From Nitrospirae bacterium RBG_13_39_12 (GTDB taxonomy: Bacteria > Nitrospirota > Thermodesulfovibrionia > Thermodesulfovibrionales > SM23-35): DNA of 13,038 nucleotides. Shown piece by piece: positions 4,675 to 11,907 of this stretch. The position numbers were made by a program, and so were the translations under genes. Position 1 is the stretch's first letter; every line of letters begins with the position of its first letter. The notes under the pieces were generated by a model that was not told where the DNA came from, did no database searches, and saw only the letters and a program-made list of their open reading frames with translations. Location of the stretch: positions 4,507 through 17,544 of the forward strand of contig MHEF01000154.1 of the NCBI GenBank assembly GCA_001805125.1, read 5' to 3'.

Positions 4675-5439
4675 ATGAGCACGATAAAAATCATGCCGTG
4701 TCTTGATATGAAAGATGGCCGGGTAGTCAAAGGAATACATTTCGTTGATTTAAAAGATGCTGGTAATCCAGTAGAAAATGCTGCTTTCTATCAAAAGGAA
4801 GGAGCTGACGAGCTGGCTATGCTTGATATCGCAGCAACGGTGGAAAACCGGAAGACCAGGCTGGAATGGGTAAAAAATGTCTCTTCTGTAATTAATATTC
4901 CTCTGACAGTAGGTGGTGGGATCTCCACACTAGAAGACATTGAACTTGTATTTCATGCAGGTGCTGCTAAAATCTCCATGAACAGCGCTTCTGTTAGAAA
5001 TCCTGACATTATCAGTCAAGCAGCAAAAGCATTCGGTCAGGGGAAGATAACAATAGCTATAGATGCCAGAAGGAACAAGGAAATGCCATCCGGTTTTGAG
5101 CTCGTCGTTTCAGGAGGCACTAAGCCAGTAGGTAAAGATGCCATAATCTGGGCAAAAGAGTATCAGCAACTGGGTGCCGGCGTAATACTTCCAACAAGTA
5201 TGGATGGCGATGGAACACAGGCTGGCTATGACCTGGAATTCACAAAGGATATTTCAGATGCTGTTGATCTTCCAGTTGTTGCATCAGGAGGGGCAGGAAA
5301 ACTAGAGCACTTTTATGATGCAGTTGTTAAGGGTGGCGCACAGACCCTGCTGGCTGCTTCGGTTTTCCATTATCGCATCTTAAGCATAAAAGCGGTCAAG
5401 GAATATTTACAAAACAAAGGACTGCAGGTAAATTTATAA
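4675..5439 (+). CDS. hisF: HisF-like imidazole glycerol phosphate synthase cyclase subunit, stand-alone
   Basis: A complete 254-residue (beta/alpha)8 protein. Family blocks are all visible: IMPCLDMKDGRVVKG (7-20), ADELAMLDI (44-52), IPLTVGGGI (75-83), AIDARR (128-133), TSMDGDGT (174-181) and VVASGGAGKLEHF (201-213). The two catalytic aspartates D11 and D130 are present, as is Lys19. HisF normally joins HisH, which feeds it ammonia, to make imidazole glycerol phosphate and AICAR. No hisH or other his gene is nearby. In the ammonia gate that in Thermotoga HisF is R5/E46/K99/E167, this protein has K5/E46/K99/V170, and the conserved DRDG is DGDG. It could serve histidine synthesis with a distant hisH, or be a paralogue that uses free ammonia or another substrate. 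ATG 4675 has GGGGGC as ribosome site. Confidence 0.88.
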   Translation: MSTIKIMPCLDMKDGRVVKGIHFVDLKDAGNPVENAAFYQKEGADELAMLDIAATVENRKTRLEWVKNVSSVINIPLTVGGGISTLEDIELVFHAGAAKISMNSASVRNPDIISQAAKAFGQGKITIAIDARRNKEMPSGFELVVSGGTKPVGKDAIIWAKEYQQLGAGVILPTSMDGDGTQAGYDLEFTKDISDAVDLPVVASGGAGKLEHFYDAVVKGGAQTLLAASVFHYRILSIKAVKEYLQNKGLQVNL

Positions 5440-5540
5440 CCTATATTGAGATATTAATATTGAAATTCTAAGAACCAAAGCTATTCTTTTAGCCTAGCCA
5501 AATGACCAGACTGGAATATTTTTTACAATAATCTTGGGAA

Positions 5541-7517
5541 TTAATACAAAACATCACTTTGAAACAGATTTGCAACAAGTTCTTTATGATATGAAAGATT
5601 AAAAATTCTTCTCTTTTCCATCATCTTATAATACTCATCAAGAGAGACATCATTCTCGAAGTTTTTTATCGTTGCCAGGTAAGTGTCATAAGGCATGCTT
5701 AGTATTTCCTCTGCAAGAAAGATAAAAACCGTTTTCCCAGGAACTAAGTTACCTGACCCTTCAGTTTTCAATCTTGCCAGAAAATCCTGAATATTAAGAT
5801 AATCATGTTCGTTAATAGAAATGAATGCGTGATTTAATCTTGGCCGACCTGTTTGATACAGAGTTTTTAACTGCTGTGGTCTCACGCGGTATAAAGCTTT
5901 TTTAATAAAAAGACCGGTCAAATCTTCAATAAATGGAATTCTGTAAAGTAAGGTTTCCTGTTGAGATATTTTTATTTTTATTTGATTAAGCAACTCACAA
6001 AAATCAATGTCTGTAAATTTATTCCAAGGTCTGTTTGCGTACTCCTCTTCAATAATCTCTTCAATAAGGGCTATTGCATGTTCATCCAGACATTTAAACA
6101 GGATATGAAACAGTTCGTTGAAATGCGTCTCAAGAGTCTTCAATATGAATATCAGTAATTCACATTTGAAGATATCCTTTTCTGAAAAAGTTTCCGGGAT
6201 ATAAACGCACAGATTGTTAACCGGGAAACTGTATATTTCATGCGATTTGAGCTTCCTTGCAGCAGATATAAGAGTATCAAAATCCCGGGGATGTTCAACG
6301 TAACTCTCCCAGTATCGACTTGCCACATCTGTAGATAGATGGTCGTATAATATCTTTGTATTCGTAATATTACTGCTGAACAGTTCATGAATAAAACGAA
6401 ATATTCCGACTATCTCTTTTCTCATCTCAAGATATGTCTTTGCGGTATCATGATATCTGCTGAAAAATACTGACACGTTTATACTGTCGCCGATGTAATC
6501 GTTAATGATAAAAAGGTTTTGTTTCAGGTCTTTTATGGAATAGGTTGCTTTTTGACTCTTTGTTTTTTTTCGGAACTTATCATCATATACCTCGGGGGAG
6601 ATTTCAAAAATAGGTTTCTTTCTCTGGTCCAGGATAAAAATATCCTTGTATAATTCAAGAAATTCTTTGTCAAACAATTTCCATGCCCCATAATTCAGAT
6701 GAAAAGTCTTACATAGGTCTTTTTCTTTTTTTATTGCTTTTAAAAGGGTCTTTATATAACTCTGTTTATTCTCATAGCAAATATATATTTTCCTGGTAAA
6801 ATCCTTAATCTGTTTCAGATCTTCAATTACAGCATCAGTAGTCCTTACAACCGGTCTGCCTCTTTCGCTGTGCAACCTGAATGAATCTGAACTCCCGCCG
6901 CAATATCTGCAATTAAAAACACACCCTCTTCCAATAAATACTGGGAATCCGAGTTTTTCCTCAACAGCCTTTATATACAACTCATGTTCATATAAATAGG
7001 TAATATTGCAGAATGAGATATTCGATAAAGTTTCTTTATCGATAAAATAAGAAACCTCATTAGATAATATTCCGGCACTATCCCTGTAGATTAAATTTGG
7101 AATTTCAGTGTATTCAGCACCGCCGAGCAGTAGTTCTACCGGCTTTTCTGGATCACCTTTTATAATAAAATCCAGGAAACCGCATCTTTCGATCAAGTTC
7201 TTTCCAAAATATCCTGCTGTGAACCCACCGCAGAAAATCTTTACATGTTCATTGCGAGACTTTATATATTCACCAACCCGGATAAAACCTTCTGCTGTCT
7301 CCTGCCAGTGAAAAACAAGGCCGATATGCGTGGGCTGTAAAATATTCATATACTTATCAAGAATATTAATGGCTTCTGTTTTGTCATAGAGGGCAAGGTT
7401 CAGCATCTTACCATGAATATCCTTCCTGCTGAGATAGTCGCACAGCCCAAAAGTTCCCATCGGGATATGTACAAAATATTCACTTGGACAGTTAATAATG
7501 AGAAGTTTAGGTTTCAT
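5541..7517 (-). CDS. B12-binding-type radical SAM protein, unknown substrate
   Basis: With ATG at 7517 the protein has 658 residues; upstream ATGs at 7544 and 7556 would add 9 or 13 but have poorer ribosome sites, and KPKLLIINCPSEYF is the usual beginning of such proteins. Residue numbers here count from the 7556 start. Residues 15-145 look like a cobalamin-binding Rossmann domain (THIGLVFHW, IFCGGFTAGYFGKNLIERC, DFIIKGDPEKPVELL), without a DxHxxG motif, as in many members. The radical SAM cluster motif is CVFNCRYC (C212, C216, C219) in a GRGC context. A TIM-barrel-like region follows to about 400 and then a long alpha-rich C-terminal part of unknown fold. Such enzymes methylate or rearrange unactivated carbons in lipids, cofactors or peptides; the substrate cannot be told. 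It is transcribed divergently from the oxoprolinase-like gene and is the only gene of its unit here. Confidence 0.85.
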   Translation of the reverse strand: MKPKLLIINCPSEYFVHIPMGTFGLCDYLSRKDIHGKMLNLALYDKTEAINILDKYMNILQPTHIGLVFHWQETAEGFIRVGEYIKSRNEHVKIFCGGFTAGYFGKNLIERCGFLDFIIKGDPEKPVELLLGGAEYTEIPNLIYRDSAGILSNEVSYFIDKETLSNISFCNITYLYEHELYIKAVEEKLGFPVFIGRGCVFNCRYCGGSSDSFRLHSERGRPVVRTTDAVIEDLKQIKDFTRKIYICYENKQSYIKTLLKAIKKEKDLCKTFHLNYGAWKLFDKEFLELYKDIFILDQRKKPIFEISPEVYDDKFRKKTKSQKATYSIKDLKQNLFIINDYIGDSINVSVFFSRYHDTAKTYLEMRKEIVGIFRFIHELFSSNITNTKILYDHLSTDVASRYWESYVEHPRDFDTLISAARKLKSHEIYSFPVNNLCVYIPETFSEKDIFKCELLIFILKTLETHFNELFHILFKCLDEHAIALIEEIIEEEYANRPWNKFTDIDFCELLNQIKIKISQQETLLYRIPFIEDLTGLFIKKALYRVRPQQLKTLYQTGRPRLNHAFISINEHDYLNIQDFLARLKTEGSGNLVPGKTVFIFLAEEILSMPYDTYLATIKNFENDVSLDEYYKMMEKRRIFNLSYHKELVANLFQSDVLY

Positions 7518-7556
7518 AAATATTCCCTGTGAGGCTTTTTTCATGTGTATTATCAT

Positions 7557-7647
7557 ACCCGAGATAAGAAGTTAAAATCTTCACCTGTATTAAAAACAGG
7601 CTTCCATCAGAGTGCTATAATACACATAAATTCCAGTCTATCGTTTT
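7557..7647. promoter_or_regulatory. Divergent promoter region
   Basis: On the plus strand TGCTATAAT (7613-7621) is an extended -10 that fits a start near 7628 and ATG 7648. On the minus strand TATGAT/GATAAT around 7545-7555 is a candidate -10 for the radical SAM gene and favours its downstream start codons. A small CCTGT/ACAGG hairpin lies at 7584-7600 between them. Confidence 0.5.
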
Positions 7648-10600
7648 ATGAAAAAGTTAAAAAAGACATTTATAAAAGATTCAAAAAACAGATTGAAATG
7701 GAAATTCGCTGTAGACACTGGCGGGACTTTTACTGATATTATCGGAGTTGACCCTGATCTAAATTTTCATACTATGAAGATACTTTCCGATTCACCTGAG
7801 TACGAAGATGCGTGCATTGAAGGGATAAGGAGAATGTTAGGAATAAATCAGGATGTACTTCTGCCCGAAGACAGGATTGAAGCTATCAGATTCGGCACTA
7901 CTGTTGCCACAAATGCCCTGCTTGAACGTAAAGGCGGCAGAGTTGCACTCCTCACAACTGAAGGGTTTTCAGACCTGCTCGAAATAGGTTATCAGAACAG
8001 ACCCTACATATTCAGCCTATGCATAAAAAAGCCGTCTCATCTCTATTCATCTGTATTCGAAGTTGAGGAAAGAATTGACAGCAAGGGTAAAATAGTCAAA
8101 AGACTAGACAGGCAGAAACTGATACGTACTGTTAAAAAACTTACGGAAGAGAAGACAGACTCAGTATCTGTTGTACTAATGCACTCCTGGAAAAATCCTG
8201 AACATGAGCTTTTATGTGAAAAGATATTACTTGAAAACGGGATCCAGAATATATTGCTTTCACACAAAACAATGAATTCCATCAAGATTATCGGCAGAGG
8301 TCATAGCACTGTTTTGGATGCTTACCTGAGTCCGGTTTTGGCGCAGTATCTTGAAAAAATTACAAAGTGGACAGGAAAAATAAGGATAGAGTTTATTCAG
8401 AGTTCAGGAAGACTTGCCACAAGCGACTCTTTCAGAGGTAAAAATTCATTATATTCAGGACCAGCCGGGGGTGTCATCGCAACAGGACATATATCAGATG
8501 ATATGGGAATAAAAGGTGCCATAGGGTTTGATATGGGCGGTACTTCAACAGACGTTTCCAGATATGATGGTGAGTTTGAACGTATGTACGAGCATACAAT
8601 AGAAGGCATTGAATTTCAGACCGAGATGCTAAATATAATAACTGTTGCGTCCGGCGGAGGTTCAACGCTCTGGTTTGATGGTCAGAAGATGCGTGTTGGG
8701 CCGGAATCAGCTGGCGCTTATCCAGGCCCTTCATGTTATGGATTTGGAGGACCCCTTACAATTACTGATGCAAATCTCCTCACCGGAAGGATCGCATATG
8801 AATACTTTCCCAAAACCTTCGGGTCTGACAGAAAATCTCCGCTTGATATACATGTTGTCAGAAGAAAATTTAAAGATTTAACCGAAGAGATACGGAAAAA
8901 TACAAATTGCGATTTAACAGCCAAAGACTTAGCACTCGGTTTTCTCAGAATCAGCAACGAAAGGATGGCAATGGCTATCAAAGAAATATCGGTTTCAAAA
9001 GGTTTCGATGTGCGCGACTACGCACTTGTTTGTTTCGGAGGCGCTGGAGGACAACATGCGTGTGAGGTAGCCTCCATCCTTGGAATAAATAAAATTATCT
9101 TTCATACTTTAAGCAGTCTTATGTCAGCTTACGGCATAGGTCTTGCAAAAAAATCATACAAATCCTCCCGTACCGTATTGAAACCTTATGTAAGAAAAAC
9201 CCATAAAGAACTGTCTGAAGTTTTTTTCGTCATGGAAAAAGAACTTTTGCCCTATCGGCAAACAGGAGATACATCATTTTATATACAAAGGGAAGTAGAT
9301 CTGCGCCCTGCTGGAACAGATGCTTTTCTTACTGTTCCGTATGGAAAATACGATGACGTACTTAAATTATTCAGAATCAGATATCAGAGATTATTCGGTT
9401 TCTATCCGGAACACGTAACCCTTGAGTTGGTTAATGCAAGGGTGGAGATTCAGGATAAAGAAAGCTTTTTCACAAAATACAGTGATGTATCAACTGATAT
9501 AGAAAGAGACTTAAAGCCTGCCTCATACCAGAAGTTATATTACACATCCGGACCTGTAAATGTACCGGTATACTTAAGAAGTTTACTGCCTTACAGAAAG
9601 AAAATTAAAGGTCCGGCATTTATCGTTGACGAGAATTCTACTTTGATAGTTGATGCCGGATTTAAGGGAGAGGTTTTTGAAAATGGCATGATAGTAATGG
9701 AAATGGCCACGCAATCCAGTCATAAACATAAAACCATCAAACAGAAAGATCCTGTTCTTCTTGAAGTCTTTAATAATCTCTTTATGGGTATATCAACACA
9801 GATGGGAAATACCCTCAAGAATACTGCATATTCAATAAATATTAAAGAGAGACTTGATTTTTCCTGTGCAGTCTTTGATTCACAGGGAAACCTGGTTGCA
9901 AATGCCCCGCACATTCCTGTCCACCTCGGATCAATGGTGGACACAGTAAAAGGGATTATCGAAGATCATAGGGGAGCAATAAAACCCGGAGACATTTTCC
10001 TATCAAATAACCCTTATAAAGGAGGTTCTCATCTTCCGGATATTACGGTAATCTGTCCGGTATTTTCATATGCCGGAGAGATTATCTTTTTTACTGCATC
10101 AAGGGGACATCATGCGGACATCGGCGGTACTACACCGGGATCTATTCCCCCGTATGTCGAACATATTGATGAGGAAGGCATTCTTATAGACTCATTCCTG
10201 CTTGTCAGAGAAGGAATGATAAGGGAAAAAGAGATACGCAGAATCTTTACACAACATAAATATCCTGTCAGGAATATAAATGAAAGGATTCTGGATTTAA
10301 AGGCACAGATTGCCTCATGCCAAAGAGGTGTTAAAGAACTGAAAGAGGTCATTAAAAGATACGGGCTTGATACAGTTAAAAATTACATGAACTTTATTCA
10401 GGAAAATGCCAGTTTCTCAGTAAAGCAGGCTCTTTACCAGTTTCTTGAAGGTAAAAATATTTTTATGTCAGCTTTTGAAGACTATCTTGATGACGGTTCA
10501 TCAATTAAAGTAAAGATAACGATCACAGGGGAAACCGGCAATCCCGAAACAGTAAAGGCAGTGATTGACTTTGCAGGTACATGCCCTCAGCACCTAAAGG

Positions 10601-11334
10601 ACAACCTGAATACTCCTCTTTCAGTCACACGCTCTGCTGTACTTTATGTTCTCAGGTCAATTACAGGAACAGATATACCCTTGAACAGCGGTTGCCTTGA
10701 ACCAATCAATATAATAGTACCTGAAGGTTCAATACTCAACCCTGCATATCCTGCGCCGGTTGCTTCAGGAAACGTCGAAACTTCACAGAGAATTGTTGAT
10801 GTGTTATTAGGTGCTTTAAAAGTCGCAGCAGCATCACAGGGTACAATGAATAACCTGCTTTTTGAAATCGAGGGAGGTTATCCATATTATGAAACGATTG
10901 CCGGCGGTTCAGGTGCAACAGACGGGTGTGCAGGCGCTTCGGGCGTTCAAATACATATGACAAACACAAAGATAACCGATCCTGAAATACTCGAACTCAG
11001 ATACCATGATGTAATGCTGGAACGTTTTACTTTAAGAAGGGGGTCAGGTGGCAAGGGCTTATATCCGGGTGGTGACGGAGTTATAAGAGAGTTAAAATTT
11101 TTAAAGCCCGCGACCGTAACTATAATATCTGAGCGCAGAAATTATGAGCCTTACGGGATGAATGGCGGCGAAAACGGGGAAAAAGGCGTCAACCTTCTGA
11201 AAAAATCAGAAGGTAAAATTATAAAATTGCCTCATAGAATTGAATTAAAGGTTGAACCCGGTGATTCAATTATTATCGAAACTCCTGGCGGAGGCGGTTT
11301 TGGGTTCCCATTTAAAGCTCATTACCCCGAATAA
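7648..11334 (+). CDS. Fused HyuA-HyuB hydantoinase/5-oxoprolinase family protein
   Basis: The single 1228-residue chain joins an HyuA-type half (about 20-690) and an HyuB-type half (about 700-1215), as in eukaryotic-style 5-oxoprolinase; many bacteria keep them as two genes. The HyuA half shows ASKHA ATP-binding signatures: VDTGGTFTD (22-30), RFGTTVATNALLERKGGR, GFDMGGTSTDVSRYDG (from 293) and VASGGGS. The HyuB half starts near DPVLLEVFNN (701) and holds LDFSCAVFDSQGNLVA, GDIFLSNNPYKGGSHLPD, ASRGHHADIGGTTPGS, PVASGNVETSQRIVD, HMTNTKITDPEILE and RRGSGGKGLYPGGDG. The family uses ATP to open cyclic amides (5-oxoproline, hydantoins) or, in relatives, to carboxylate acetone; which one applies here cannot be decided. 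It is cytoplasmic. ATG 7648 has no good ribosome site; a TTG at 7693 (residue 16) is an alternative that starts just before the first motif. The gene stands alone, with no transporter or racemase beside it. Confidence 0.9.
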   Translation: MKKLKKTFIKDSKNRLKWKFAVDTGGTFTDIIGVDPDLNFHTMKILSDSPEYEDACIEGIRRMLGINQDVLLPEDRIEAIRFGTTVATNALLERKGGRVALLTTEGFSDLLEIGYQNRPYIFSLCIKKPSHLYSSVFEVEERIDSKGKIVKRLDRQKLIRTVKKLTEEKTDSVSVVLMHSWKNPEHELLCEKILLENGIQNILLSHKTMNSIKIIGRGHSTVLDAYLSPVLAQYLEKITKWTGKIRIEFIQSSGRLATSDSFRGKNSLYSGPAGGVIATGHISDDMGIKGAIGFDMGGTSTDVSRYDGEFERMYEHTIEGIEFQTEMLNIITVASGGGSTLWFDGQKMRVGPESAGAYPGPSCYGFGGPLTITDANLLTGRIAYEYFPKTFGSDRKSPLDIHVVRRKFKDLTEEIRKNTNCDLTAKDLALGFLRISNERMAMAIKEISVSKGFDVRDYALVCFGGAGGQHACEVASILGINKIIFHTLSSLMSAYGIGLAKKSYKSSRTVLKPYVRKTHKELSEVFFVMEKELLPYRQTGDTSFYIQREVDLRPAGTDAFLTVPYGKYDDVLKLFRIRYQRLFGFYPEHVTLELVNARVEIQDKESFFTKYSDVSTDIERDLKPASYQKLYYTSGPVNVPVYLRSLLPYRKKIKGPAFIVDENSTLIVDAGFKGEVFENGMIVMEMATQSSHKHKTIKQKDPVLLEVFNNLFMGISTQMGNTLKNTAYSINIKERLDFSCAVFDSQGNLVANAPHIPVHLGSMVDTVKGIIEDHRGAIKPGDIFLSNNPYKGGSHLPDITVICPVFSYAGEIIFFTASRGHHADIGGTTPGSIPPYVEHIDEEGILIDSFLLVREGMIREKEIRRIFTQHKYPVRNINERILDLKAQIASCQRGVKELKEVIKRYGLDTVKNYMNFIQENASFSVKQALYQFLEGKNIFMSAFEDYLDDGSSIKVKITITGETGNPETVKAVIDFAGTCPQHLKDNLNTPLSVTRSAVLYVLRSITGTDIPLNSGCLEPINIIVPEGSILNPAYPAPVASGNVETSQRIVDVLLGALKVAAASQGTMNNLLFEIEGGYPYYETIAGGSGATDGCAGASGVQIHMTNTKITDPEILELRYHDVMLERFTLRRGSGGKGLYPGGDGVIRELKFLKPATVTIISERRNYEPYGMNGGENGEKGVNLLKKSEGKIIKLPHRIELKVEPGDSIIIETPGGGGFGFPFKAHYPE

Positions 11335-11362
11335 TGAAGATATTGCTCAAAATTTTATTTAA

Positions 11363-11379
11363 CTCGATGAATTATCGAG
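11363..11379 (+). terminator. Weak hairpin after the oxoprolinase-like gene
   Basis: A 6-bp stem CTCGAT/ATCGAG with loop GAATT lies 29 bases after the stop and is followed by ATTATTTGTTC. It is a weak terminator candidate. Confidence 0.35.
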
Positions 11380-11442
11380 ATTATTTGTTCTATTGATAAA
11401 AATATTAGCTATGCCATTAGTTAAAGGTACACTAAGGTATCG

Positions 11443-11462
11443 ATCCCGATATTTATCGGGAT
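11443..11462. repeat. 9-bp palindrome ATCCCGATA/TATCGGGAT
   Basis: A perfect 9-bp inverted repeat with a 2-base loop lies 108 bases after the oxoprolinase stop. The CCCGA...TCGGG core is similar to the REP-like palindrome at 4502-4568, so it may be a short relative of that repeat, or a transcript end without a T-run. Confidence 0.6.
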
Positions 11463-11498
11463 TCACAACATCTTCATTATTCAATTGCTTTATTTGGG

Positions 11499-11644
11499 TT
11501 AAGAGTCTGTCGGACTTTCAAGATTTTTGAAAAGTCGACCTCCTGAGATGCCCTACAATCGCTTAAAAAACTTTTTTAGGGCAAACTGAACACCCAAAAT
11601 CATAGATTTTAACCGAAAATACGCTAAGTCCGACAGACTCTTAA
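11499..11644. mobile_element. MITE-like 146-bp element with perfect 19-bp terminal inverted repeats
   Basis: The ends TTAAGAGTCTGTCGGACTT (11499-11517) and its exact reverse complement (11626-11644) bound 108 bases without a coding frame. If the outer TTAA on each side is a target duplication, the true inverted repeat is 15 bp, beginning GAGTCTGTCGGACTT. The size, non-coding interior and inverted ends fit a miniature element moved by a transposase elsewhere in the genome. The insertion lies in the spacer between the oxoprolinase-like gene and the cytochrome gene, so neither is broken. I could not assign it to an IS family. Confidence 0.72.
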
Positions 11645-11654
11645 GAGCAAAATA

Positions 11655-11682
11655 TTTACAATCGTAAGATTTTTAGTATATT
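11655..11682 (+). promoter_or_regulatory. Candidate promoter next to the MITE-like element
   Basis: TTTACA (11655-11660), a 16-base spacer and TATATT (11677-11682) begin 11 bases after the right terminal repeat. It points towards the cytochrome gene about 220 bases away and may drive it. Confidence 0.35.
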
Positions 11683-11907
11683 ATATAAACAATAAGTTTA
11701 TATAATTCTTCTTTAGGTTTTTCATTAAACTTGACAGGCATCAAAACATCTTGCATTCATCATGAATCGAGCTAATTTTTTTAATTCATTCTTATAATAG
11801 GAATGATTTTTGCTTTTAATATAAAAAATGGTCAGTTAATTTGTATTTAATAATTTTTAGATAAATGGTATTATTTGGGCTATTTTTTTATTCATTATTT
11901 GATAGTT

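Larger units (their letters stand above)
11335..11907. other. 573-base spacer before the cytochrome gene
   Basis: The spacer holds a weak terminator, a short palindrome, the MITE-like element and a candidate promoter. From about 11690 to 11907 it is very AT-rich leader sequence in which no hairpin or gene was recognised. Confidence 0.6.

Noticed and set aside
5440..5540. Terminator between the convergent hisF and radical SAM genes
   Set aside because: Only a 4-bp CCAG/CTGG stem with a T-run was found, and the loop of one base is too small; no convincing hairpin is present.
8397..8981. Several open frames on the minus strand within the oxoprolinase-like gene
   Set aside because: The plus-strand frame has complete family motifs throughout; the antisense frames lack ribosome sites and motifs.
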